Assembly (NCBI GenBank): GCA_050013795.1
Contig: JBEKEO010000046.1
Span: 1 to 20,835, forward strand
Length of the DNA: 20,835 nucleotides
Reading direction: 5' to 3'
Source: CAWHOW01 sp050013795
Lineage (GTDB): Bacteria > Bacteroidota > Bacteroidia > Bacteroidales > CG2-30-32-10
The notes under the pieces are model-generated. The model ran no database searches, was not told the origin of the DNA, and saw only the letters and a list, made by a program, of their open reading frames with translations. Numbering within the stretch: position 1 is the stretch's first letter; each line of letters starts with the position of its first letter. Positions 6,013 through 14,600 of the stretch are shown here, piece after piece. Both the position numbers and the translations under genes were made by a program.

Positions 6013-6681
6013 ATGAAGCGTTCCATATTTTTTATCCTATTATTTACCCTGTTTCTTATCAAAGCGCAATCTCAGAGTTTCCATGCTGGGTTTATGTTAG
6101 GCCCTGCCATTACCGATATAGCCGGTGCCGATCTTACCGATAACGATAACGATTTTCATAAACTTGGTTTTTCCATTGGAGGCCTTGTTAACCGGAAAAT
6201 AGGAAAACATGCCTTTGCCCAGATGGAGCTGGCTTTCATACAAAAAGGGAGTTCGCAGCCAGTTAATTTAGATTCATCAGGAAGGTATTTATTTGTTCCT
6301 TATACCATAAACCTCAATTACATTGATATTTCTTTGTTGGTAAAGCAGGGTGTGGCTTACAGCAAAAAAGATGGCTTCGACAAATTCGGTGTGGAAGTTG
6401 GATTAACCTTGGGCGATCTGATAAGTTCATCTTTCAAGGACAGTACAAATATGAAGGGACCTATTACTATCAATAAATTTGACCTTGAACTTCTTGCCGG
6501 GGTGTACTATAATTTCACTCCGGGGTTTTACCTTGATGTTCGTTACAGTAATTCGCTTATTCATGCTATTCCGCATCAGTCTAATTTCGAAAATTTCTAT
6601 CCTTATGCTACTTTCCAAAAGGGAAATAACATGGTTTTCCAATTAACATTGGGCTTTGTATTCGGGAACAAGAAGAAATAA
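6013..6681 (+). CDS. Outer-membrane beta-barrel protein, PorT-like
   Basis: A 222-residue protein with a signal peptide (MKRSIFFILLFTLFLIKAQS, cleavage near residue 20). The mature part alternates short amphipathic strands and turns: FHAGFMLGPAITDIAG, KLGFSIGGLVNRKIG, AFAQMELAFIQKGS, INLNYIDISLLVKQG, FGVEVGLTLGDLIS, FDLELLAGVYYNF, FYLDVRYSNSLIH, and a final strand MVFQLTLGFVFG. This is the pattern of the small eight-stranded outer-membrane barrels of Bacteroidota (the PorT-like family). The QKGS motif followed by a strand with YIDISLLVK is typical. PorT itself is needed for T9SS, but most family members have no known function, so I do not assign porT. It has its own promoter candidate and lies between a GldN-like gene and an efflux operon. 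Confidence 0.75.
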   Translation: MKRSIFFILLFTLFLIKAQSQSFHAGFMLGPAITDIAGADLTDNDNDFHKLGFSIGGLVNRKIGKHAFAQMELAFIQKGSSQPVNLDSSGRYLFVPYTINLNYIDISLLVKQGVAYSKKDGFDKFGVEVGLTLGDLISSSFKDSTNMKGPITINKFDLELLAGVYYNFTPGFYLDVRYSNSLIHAIPHQSNFENFYPYATFQKGNNMVFQLTLGFVFGNKKK

Positions 6682-6751
6682 CTATTACTCTTACATCCAT
6701 CCTGATATGTTAATGAACGGTTAATTATTCTTAAGCTAATTGATATTCATC

Positions 6752-6759
6752 TATATTTG
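6752..6759 (+). promoter_or_regulatory. Candidate promoter of the efflux operon
   Basis: TATATTTG fits the -7 consensus exactly and lies 68 bp before the TolC-like start codon. It would leave a leader of about 60 nt, with no hairpin or binding site that I can support. The genes after it are spaced 9 bp, 9 bp and 201 bp apart, consistent with one transcript. Confidence 0.45.
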
Positions 6760-6827
6760 CGACGAAATGATAAATACAGACAAATAAAAACCCGGTTTAG
6801 ATTTTAAAGCGCTAAAAATAAATTTCT

Positions 6828-8246
6828 ATGAAGGTTATTTTAAATTACATTTTATTTATTACAGCAATACTTTCAGCCAATAGCCTGTTTGCTCAAAAAA
6901 GCTGGACGCTGAAGGAATGTATAGATCAGGCTTTGGGAAAGAATATTCAGCTAAGTGAATCGCAACTGACAAGTAAACTGAATGAAATTAATTTAGCCCA
7001 GGCTAAAGCGAATGAGTATCCTAATTTTTCAGTTACTGATGGGCAATCATTTACTTTTCACAGTAATACTTCCGGACAAACAGGAAGCCAGGCAAACTAC
7101 CAGAATATTTCAGCTAATAATGCAGCATTAAACGGTAGCATTACTCTTTATAACGGGTTTCAGCTTAAGAACACCATTAAACAATCGAAATACCTTTTGG
7201 ATGCAGGTAATTTTGATGTAGATAAAATGAAGAACGATATTACCCTTAATATTGTTGCTGCTTATCTGCAGGTGCTATATTCATATAAAGCTCTTGATAT
7301 TGCCAATGGTGAAGTTAAAAGCGATTTAACACAGGTTGAAAAAACACAGAAATTTGTTGATGCCGGCAAACTGGCTGAAGGAAGTTTATTACAGGTGCAA
7401 TCGCAGTTGACTGCTGATAAAGCAACTGCTGTAAGTGCCGACAATCAGTTACAACTTGCAAAAGTGAGCCTGATGCAACTGATGAATATGCCGATTGATG
7501 ATAAATTTATTGTTGACAGTTCCGGTACTAAAGAGCCCCCGGTTGAGAATGTTGTTTCAACTGCTGATATTTATAAAACTTCGGAGGGGATAATGCCTGA
7601 AATTAAAAGTGCTGAACTTGTAACAAAAGCTGATGAAATATCCATAAATATTGCACATGGATTGGCATATCCTAAACTTACCATGGGTGGCGCACTGAAA
7701 ACAGCTTATTCGAGTGGAAGTTATCTTTATACAACAACATATTCACCGGGCGAAATAGGTTATATGGAAAGTAACCCTTCTGAAGAGATTTTGGGAGCCA
7801 TACCTAATACAACTAAGGAAAATTATCCTTTTTCGAAACAGTTTGCTGATAACTTTACACCTGCTATCACTTTAAATCTTACTATTCCGATATTTAATAA
7901 TTACCAGGCGAAATATGGGATAGCTAAAGCAAAAATCAATCTGCAGAATTCGCAGCTTGAAGAACAGGCATTGAAAGATCAACTCAGGAAAAATATAGAA
8001 CAGGCTTATACCGACCTTACTGCAGCTGTAAAAGAATATGCCGCTGCAAAGGATAATTTAGCTTCGGAACAACGTACTTACAATGATCTGGAGAAAAAAT
8101 TCAACTTAGGATTAGCAACGGCAACAGATTTTCTTATTGAAAAGAATAATTTCGAAAAGGCTAAGCAGTCTGTAGTTCAGGCAAAGTACACGTACATATT
8201 CAAATCAAAAATTGTTGACTTTTATTTAGGAAAACCTTTAAATTAA
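6828..8246 (+). CDS. TolC-family outer-membrane efflux channel
   Basis: A 472-residue outer-membrane factor. It has a signal peptide (MKVILNYILFITAILSANSLFAQ, about 23 residues), then the opening found in this family, SWTLKECIDQALGKNIQLSESQL. Two homologous OEP halves follow. Each has long, coiled-coil-forming alpha-helices (about 130-225 and 365-460, rich in Q, K, A and E) and a short strand region for the barrel (GSITLYNGFQLKN near 105; ITLNLTIPIFNNYQ near 345). As a trimer it would form the outer-membrane duct of the tripartite pump encoded by the next three genes. The stop is 9 bp before the adaptor gene. The substrate cannot be told from sequence. Length and layout are normal for the family. 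Confidence 0.92.
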   Translation: MKVILNYILFITAILSANSLFAQKSWTLKECIDQALGKNIQLSESQLTSKLNEINLAQAKANEYPNFSVTDGQSFTFHSNTSGQTGSQANYQNISANNAALNGSITLYNGFQLKNTIKQSKYLLDAGNFDVDKMKNDITLNIVAAYLQVLYSYKALDIANGEVKSDLTQVEKTQKFVDAGKLAEGSLLQVQSQLTADKATAVSADNQLQLAKVSLMQLMNMPIDDKFIVDSSGTKEPPVENVVSTADIYKTSEGIMPEIKSAELVTKADEISINIAHGLAYPKLTMGGALKTAYSSGSYLYTTTYSPGEIGYMESNPSEEILGAIPNTTKENYPFSKQFADNFTPAITLNLTIPIFNNYQAKYGIAKAKINLQNSQLEEQALKDQLRKNIEQAYTDLTAAVKEYAAAKDNLASEQRTYNDLEKKFNLGLATATDFLIEKNNFEKAKQSVVQAKYTYIFKSKIVDFYLGKPLN

Positions 8247-8255
8247 TTACAACAG

Positions 8256-9503
8256 ATGAAAAGAAAGACGATCATCATTATTTCAGCAATAATAGTTGCA
8301 GCTGCAATTGTATTCTTTTATTTTAATTATAAAAACAAGCACACTGCTTACACATGGAAAACAACCCCGGTTAAAAGAGGGGATGTTATCATAATGGTAA
8401 AATCAACAGGGACTTTAAATGCGGATACTACTGTTAATGTTGGTGCTCAGGTTACCGGAATAATTTGGAAACTATTTGCCGACTGGAATTCGGTGGTTAA
8501 AAAGGGGGATATCATTGCAGTTCTGGATACCACTTTTCTTTCTGCATCAAGGATAGATGCCAATGCAGCTCTTCAGAAAGCACAGGCACAACTTGACCAG
8601 GCGCAGCGCGATTACGACCGCAATAAAAAACTGCTCGAAGAAAAGGTTGTTGATGCTTCCGATTATGAGGTAACACTTACAAACCTTGCTGTAGCTAAAG
8701 CAACAGTAGCATCAGCCAAAGCACAATTAAACCATGCTATTGTTAATTTACAATATGCCGTAATCACGGCTCCGGTTAGCGGGACTGTCATTTCAAGAAA
8801 TGTTGAGCTTGGGCAAACTGTTGTTTCGGCTATGTCGGCTCCAACATTGTTTACTATAGCCAACGACCTGACAAGAATGGAGGTACAGGCTAATGTGGAT
8901 GAGGCAGATATTGGCCAGGCTAAGGTTGGGCAAAAGGTTACCTTTACTGTTGATGCTTTTCCCGAGCAAACATTTGTCGGCCAGATCGCACAGGTTCGTA
9001 TCAATCCTGTAATGGTGCAGAATGTTGTAAATTATATTGTGATCGTTAATGTTTCTAATCCTGACCTGAAACTTGTACCCGGTCTTACTGCAAACATTGG
9101 TATTCATGTTCAGGAGCACGACAGTGTTTTAAGAGTGCCTGTAAATGCGCTGACCTTTACACCCCCTGCTGATTTTATAGCAAAGATGACCAATATTCCC
9201 GATTCCATAAAAACCCGCCTGCAGAAAAAAATAAGTGCACAAACTGCTGCAGATGGTGCAGATGCAGCACCAACCAAACAACATAAAAGTGCTTTTATAT
9301 GGATAAAGAAAGGGGAAGAGTTATTTCCGAAAAAAGTTAAAGTTGGTTTGTCAGATGGCAATTTTACTGAAGTGAGCGGTGATATTAAAGAAGGGGATGA
9401 AGTGGTTACCGGTCAGAATGGAGGAACTACCGCCAGCGTAAGCCAGGCTCCTAAAAGTCCTTTTATGCCTCAAATGCCGGGCGGCAGAGGAGGAGGCAGA
9501 TAA
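8256..9503 (+). CDS. MacA-like periplasmic adaptor (HlyD/RND adaptor family)
   Basis: A 415-residue membrane-fusion protein. An uncleaved N-terminal anchor (about residues 4-22) is followed by the usual fold order: a first lipoyl half (GTLNADTTVNVGAQVTGIIW, about 50-70), an alpha-hairpin (about 95-160; ALQKAQAQLDQAQRDYDRNKKLLEEKV), a second lipoyl half (ITAPVSGTVISRNVELGQTV, about 169-188), a beta-barrel domain (VDEADIGQAKVGQKVTFTVDAF) and a membrane-proximal domain. The LRVPVNALTF segment and the Gly/Arg-rich tail (PGGRGGGR) are common in Bacteroidota MacA homologues. It links the ABC transporter to the outer-membrane channel. The flanking genes are a TolC-like channel upstream and the ATPase 9 bp downstream. 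I chose MacA-like rather than AcrA-like because of the ABC neighbours. Confidence 0.92.
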   Translation: MKRKTIIIISAIIVAAAIVFFYFNYKNKHTAYTWKTTPVKRGDVIIMVKSTGTLNADTTVNVGAQVTGIIWKLFADWNSVVKKGDIIAVLDTTFLSASRIDANAALQKAQAQLDQAQRDYDRNKKLLEEKVVDASDYEVTLTNLAVAKATVASAKAQLNHAIVNLQYAVITAPVSGTVISRNVELGQTVVSAMSAPTLFTIANDLTRMEVQANVDEADIGQAKVGQKVTFTVDAFPEQTFVGQIAQVRINPVMVQNVVNYIVIVNVSNPDLKLVPGLTANIGIHVQEHDSVLRVPVNALTFTPPADFIAKMTNIPDSIKTRLQKKISAQTAADGADAAPTKQHKSAFIWIKKGEELFPKKVKVGLSDGNFTEVSGDIKEGDEVVTGQNGGTTASVSQAPKSPFMPQMPGGRGGGR

Positions 9504-9512
9504 AATATAACT

Positions 9513-10265
9513 ATGTCAACATCCATCATATCCGTTAAAGACCTTGTAAAAACCTATACCATGGGCGACCTCGAAGTCCATGCGCTTAGGGGCGTTTCGC
9601 TTGACATTAACCAAGGGGAATATGTTGCCATTATGGGCGCCAGCGGCTCGGGAAAATCGACCCTCATGAATATCTTAGGTTGCCTTGACCGCTCTACCAA
9701 AGGAGATTATTTTCTTGATGGCGTTAATGTGAATACATACAACAGGAACCAACTGGCTGAATTCAGGGGGAAGAAGATAGGATTTATATTTCAGTCGTTT
9801 AATTTGCTTCCCAGGACAACGGCTCTTGAAAATGTAGAATTACCATTGCTTTATAACAGAGCCATAAGCAGCAAGGAAAGAAAAGAGAGGGCTTTTAGCG
9901 CTTTGAAAGCTGTTGGCCTTGCCGAACGTACTGAATCGATGCCTAACCAGCTTTCAGGAGGTATGCAGCAGCGCGTTGCTATTGCCCGTTCACTGGTGAA
10001 TAATCCCGTTGTTATAATGGCAGATGAACCAACTGGTAACCTCGATACAAGGACAAGCTACGAAATAATGGAAATCTTTCAATCCCTGAATGATAAAGGC
10101 AGCACTATTGTCATGGTTACCCACGAAACCGATATAGCCCAGTTTGCGCTTACCAATGTAATATTCAGGGATGGCAGAATAATTGCAAATCAACCGGTAA
10201 AACTGCGAAAACATGCAACAGAAGAATTGAAGAATTTACCGCCAGATGAAGATGATAGACTATAA
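9513..10265 (+). CDS. ABC transporter ATPase of the MacB/LolD type
   Basis: A 250-residue nucleotide-binding subunit. All core motifs are intact: Walker A GASGSGKST (42-50), Q-loop Gln94 in FIFQSFNLLPR, signature LSGGM (147-151), Walker B VVIMADE with catalytic Glu172, D-loop GNLD (175-178) and H-loop His204. The TYTMGDLEVHALRGVSL opening is typical of the MacB/LolD/FtsE group, which energises mechanotransmission by FtsX-type permeases rather than substrate flow through a membrane channel. The C-terminal tail (about 225-250, ending PPDEDDRL) is acidic. In enterobacterial MacB the ATPase is fused to the permease; here they are separate genes, as is frequent in this phylum. Its permease partner starts 201 bp further on. 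Confidence 0.95.
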   Translation: MSTSIISVKDLVKTYTMGDLEVHALRGVSLDINQGEYVAIMGASGSGKSTLMNILGCLDRSTKGDYFLDGVNVNTYNRNQLAEFRGKKIGFIFQSFNLLPRTTALENVELPLLYNRAISSKERKERAFSALKAVGLAERTESMPNQLSGGMQQRVAIARSLVNNPVVIMADEPTGNLDTRTSYEIMEIFQSLNDKGSTIVMVTHETDIAQFALTNVIFRDGRIIANQPVKLRKHATEELKNLPPDEDDRL

Positions 10266-10466
10266 AATTAAGTGATGCAAATGATAGTTAGAAAAATAGG
10301 CAGTAGGCAGGAAGCAATGGGCAGTACTAAAATCCAAGCTACAAGCCTCAAGGCCAAAGCTCCAAGTATTTTAACTGGAACTTGGAATTTGGGATTTAAG
10401 ATTTGGAATTTGGCCCTTATAGAATACAATCTTTTTACTTCAAGTGAAATATAGTTCATCAACAAT
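10266..10466. repeat. Repeat-rich 201-bp gap inside the efflux operon
   Basis: This gap holds no gene. It contains GGCAGTAGGCAGG (10299-10311), sharing an 11-mer with the repeat at 2325-2335. A CCAAGCT/CAAGCC/CCAAAGCTCCAAG block follows (10334-10366), then the direct repeat TTGGAATTTGG at 10382-10392 and 10403-10413. CCAAG (10362-10366) and CTTGG (10381-10385) can pair. The block at 10341-10366 resembles 2107-2132 inside the YVTN gene. These look like interspersed repeats of the type common in Bacteroidota. No terminator with a T-tract was seen, so read-through into the permease gene is plausible. Confidence 0.6.
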
Positions 10467-11687
10467 ATGAGAATCTCGAACCTGATAAAAGTAGCATTAC
10501 GTTCCCTCAGCAAAAACAAAATGAGGACGTTCCTCACCATGCTCGGTATTATTATCGGAGTGGCATCTGTAATAGCTATGCTCGCCATCGGTCAGGGGTC
10601 AAAACAAACTGTTGAGAAATCAGTATCAAGCCTTGGCACTAACAGCATTATGGTTTTCCCGGGTACTTCAACCACAGGCGGAGTAAGGGGAGGAGCAGGT
10701 TCTACTTCTACCTTAACTGTTGATGATGCGGATGCTATAAGACAAAGATGCGACAAGGCAGACCATGTTACTCCTGTGGTACAGAAAAGGGTTCAGACCA
10801 TTTACGGATCGCAGAACTGGAATACCACCGTTATGGGCGGACTAAATGAATATTTTTATATCCGTAACTGTGTTATTGAAACAGGAAGCGAATTTACTGA
10901 TGCCGATATGCGTTCGGCTGCCAAAGTTTGTGTGCTGGGGCAAACCGTAGTTACCAATCTTTTTGGTGAAGGCGCTGATCCTTTAGGGAAAACCATTCGT
11001 ATCAACCAGATACCATTCCAGGTGATTGGCACTATTGTTAAGAAAGGACAGAATACTTTCGGGCAAGACCAGGATGACATTATCATTGCCCCGTTCAATA
11101 CTGTTTTTAAAAGAATGATCAATACTACAAATGTCAATATGATACTTGTATCTGCCGTAACACAGGACGATATTGATGCATGCACAAAACAAATCAAGCC
11201 TGTTATCAGGGAAAAACATAAATTGCAATCAACTGACGATGATGATTTCACCATTCGTACACAGGCTGATATTGCAAATATATTCGGAAGTGTTTCCAGT
11301 ATCATGACCATATTACTTGCTGTAATAGCCAGCATTTCAATAATTGTGGGCGGCATTGGCATTATGAATATCATGCTGGTATCTGTTACCGAGCGTACGC
11401 GCGAAATAGGCATACGCATGGCTGTTGGCGCTAAAGGTGTTCATGTGCTGATGCAGTTCCTTATAGAAGCTATATTCATAGGCATTATCGGGGGAATTTT
11501 TGGTATTTTGCTTGGTGTTCTGGCCTCAGTAATGGTTGCTGATTTTGCAGGATGGCCTATAACCATTACTGTCTTTTCTATACTGTTATCATCTATTTTC
11601 TCGGTAGTGGTAGGTGTGTTCTTCGGCTGGTATCCTGCACGCAAGGCAGCTAACCTTAACCCGATTGATGCGCTGAGATACGAATAA
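10467..11687 (+). CDS. MacB/FtsX-family ABC transporter permease
   Basis: A 406-residue permease with four membrane segments: one near the N-terminus (about 18-42, FLTMLGIIIGVASVIAMLA), a large periplasmic MacB core domain (about 45-265), then three C-terminal helices (about 275-305, 328-352 and 365-388). The GIGIMNIMLVSVTERTREIG motif and the end YPARKAANLNPIDALRYE are diagnostic of the MacB/FtsX family. With the ATPase it would form a dimeric mechanotransmission pump that drives material from the periplasm through the adaptor and the TolC-like channel. Substrates of known MacAB systems include macrolides, heme precursors, lipopeptides and toxins; none can be assigned here. The stop lies 10 bp from the stop of the convergent giant gene, with no clear terminator between them. 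Confidence 0.93.
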   Translation: MRISNLIKVALRSLSKNKMRTFLTMLGIIIGVASVIAMLAIGQGSKQTVEKSVSSLGTNSIMVFPGTSTTGGVRGGAGSTSTLTVDDADAIRQRCDKADHVTPVVQKRVQTIYGSQNWNTTVMGGLNEYFYIRNCVIETGSEFTDADMRSAAKVCVLGQTVVTNLFGEGADPLGKTIRINQIPFQVIGTIVKKGQNTFGQDQDDIIIAPFNTVFKRMINTTNVNMILVSAVTQDDIDACTKQIKPVIREKHKLQSTDDDDFTIRTQADIANIFGSVSSIMTILLAVIASISIIVGGIGIMNIMLVSVTERTREIGIRMAVGAKGVHVLMQFLIEAIFIGIIGGIFGILLGVLASVMVADFAGWPITITVFSILLSSIFSVVVGVFFGWYPARKAANLNPIDALRYE

Positions 11688-11697
11688 AGCACTCTGT

Positions 11698-14600
11698 TTA
11701 TTTCACCAAAGTAATGCTCCCGCTAAACTGATAGTTTCTGCCATCCAGACCTGTTACAAATGCTACATACGAATAAACACCTAATTCGCATGCCTGGTTA
11801 CTTTCCATAGAATGCCCATCCCAGTATGCATAAAAGTCGTTGGTTTTCCATATCATTTTGCCCCACCTGTCGTAGATGTAACATTTATAATTGCTATTGT
11901 CAATGCCTGTGCCTTCGGGTCTCCATCCCGGATTATAAGCATCACCGTTGGGAGTAAAGGCATTGGGATAATATATGGCTACATCCTGCTTTATCTGCAC
12001 TTCTTTTGAAACACTGTCTTTGCATCCATGAATACTTTCAACAAAAAGAGTTACTATAAATGTTCCGGCTGAATTATAAGAATGTTCCGGGTTTTTAATA
12101 TCGGAAGTATCGCTGCCCGAAGAAGGGTCACCAAAGTTCCAATCCCATGTATATGCATTAACCGAAAGGTCTTCGAAAAGAATATCAGGAGCTAAAGCTG
12201 TAGATCCGGGCTGGGGATACATGCTGAAATCAGCCACAGGAGTTATATATACTTCAATCATGCTATTGTGGGTATAACTTCCGGAACAGCTATCGGTAGT
12301 GGTAACCGTTAATGAAATTGAATATACACCGGGAGAAGAAAAGAGATGATAAGGGTTTTGAAGCGTTGAAGTATTATTGGTCCCCGACATAGGATCGTCG
12401 AAATCCCACAGCCATGTAGCTATAGCGGGAGTGCTCAGGTCAGTGAAATTCACGCCTAAAGGTTCGCATCCGCTAAGCGTATCAGCCGAAAACTGAACAA
12501 CAGGCATAGGATAAACAAATATTTCAACCGAATCAACTGCCTGTGGAGAACCGCAATTATCCGTTACAGTTACCGGATACCAGGTAGTAGCTGTTGGCGT
12601 TATGGTAATTGCAGCCGATGAAACGCCAATTCCCTGTCCCCATGTATAGGTATAAAGCCCGTTGCCGCCACTTGCCGTAGCTGTGATGATAGAACTTCCT
12701 CCAAAGCAAAACGAAGACGGGCTTGCTGCAAGGCTTACCGATATCGGTGGATCTACAGTTACCGTTACCGATAAAGGTTGTCCTGAGCAGTTATTATGGT
12801 CTGTTACAGTTACAATATAAGTAGTAGTTACAGTTGGACTCACGGTAAAACTGCTTCCATTACCAAGTGAATTGTTCCATGTAAATGTATAAGGGCTGAT
12901 ACCTCCGGTAGCATTGGCACTAATTACAGTGCTTTGCCCGATACATATGGTTACATTACTGCTGACATGCAAAATAATCTGTTGAGGCTGCCCAACTGTT
13001 GCAAGTGCAACAGTATCGCACCCATTATGATCTGTAACGGTGATTAAATAATTGCCTGCGGCAATATTGGTTGCACAAGAATCGCTTGATACATTGGGGT
13101 TCCATGTATATGCATAAGGAGAAGTACCACCCGAAGGATGGAAACATATGGTTCCATTATGTTCGTTATTGCAAGTTGCACTATCAGCAATAAAAGAATA
13201 TGTCAGTAATGGAGGTTGCTTAATAACAAAAGTAGTATCAAGAGTACAACCATGCAAATCATGAATATTTAAAGTATATGTTCCTGCCTGAAGTGTATTG
13301 ATTATATTGGTATTTCCGCCTGTTCCAGAAGGTAACCATGAGTAAGTATAAGAATGTGTACCGCCGGATACCAGCACATTGGCAATTCCGTTATGCCCGT
13401 TGAAACAACTTACAGGCTGTGTTGTAAATGCCATTGCTAAAGGGTGCGGCTGTGTCAATGTTATACTCTGGGTTGCAGAACATCCGTTCGCATCTGTAAC
13501 AGTAACGGTATATACAATATTAGCAGAAAGATTTATAGCAACAGGGCTTATTTGGCTATTGCTCCAGTTGCATTGGTATGGCGAAGTTCCAACCGGAGTT
13601 ACAATAACCTGACCATCACTTGCTCCGTTGCAACTAATGGAATCGACAACTGCTACAGTGGCAGTTACTTTGCCAACAACAACAGGAATAATTGTTACAG
13701 GTGATGTGCAACCGTTTTCCACAACTGTCAGATTAATATTATAAGTTGACGGAGTCGACCAGCTAACCTGGTATGGACCTTGCCCCGAACCGCTTATTAC
13801 AGTGCCACCCGGAAAATCCCAGAAATAGGAAGCGCCTGCTGTTCCCGAACCCGTATATACTATTGTCGATGATGATTGCCCTGCACATAAAGGACTTGTA
13901 GCCGTAAAGGATGAAGTGGGAATTGGATTTACGGTTATAACCACGTCACCGGTATTCGAACAACCATGAAGATCGGCCACTGTAACAGTATATGTTGTTG
14001 TAACTGTCGGGCTGGCTATAGGATTGGCTATGGCGGAATTGCTTAAGCCCGTTGAGGGACTCCAGATATAATTAATACCTCCTGTTGCATTTAAGCTTGC
14101 CGATTGTCCTGTACAGATTGCTTGATTTGCACCTGCAGAAACAGTAAGTAGCGGGTTTACGGTAAGAACCATTGTATCCTTAGCTGAACAACCGTTAAGA
14201 TCAGTCACTGTAACTATATAGGATGTAGTAGTTGTAGGATTTGCAACAGGGTTTGATATAGTAGAATTGCTAAGTCCGGTAACAGGGCTCCATGCATAGG
14301 TATTTCCTCCGCTTGCATTCAGATTTGCACTATTTCCAGTGCAAATTGATTGGTCGGGACCTGCATTTGCATGAGGTAAAGTATTTACACTTACAGTAAC
14401 GTCAGCGTCAGCAGTGCAGCCGCTTGTAGATGTTACAGTAACAGTATATGTTGTTGTTATTGTTGGTGAAATGTTTATACTTTGGGTAGTGAATGTATTG
14501 CTCCATAAATACGTTCCGCCTCCTGATGCCGTAAGGTTGACATTCTGTCCCTGACAAATGATCTGGTTAGTGCCTGCATTTGCCACAGGCAAAGGATTCA

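Noticed and set aside
8663..9361. Minus-strand open frames inside the adaptor gene
   Set aside because: They are shadows of a clear HlyD/MacA-family coding sequence and have no recognisable features of their own.
9486..9496. Shine-Dalgarno sequence (AGGAGG) for the ABC ATPase
   Set aside because: It is part of the adaptor's Gly-rich tail codons and lies about 20 bases before the ATG, too far for normal use; this phylum rarely relies on such sites.
10272..10454. Small 60-residue plus-strand open frame before the permease gene
   Set aside because: Its sequence is simply the translation of interspersed repeats (GCAGTAGGCAG, TTGGAATTTGG); no protein features are seen.
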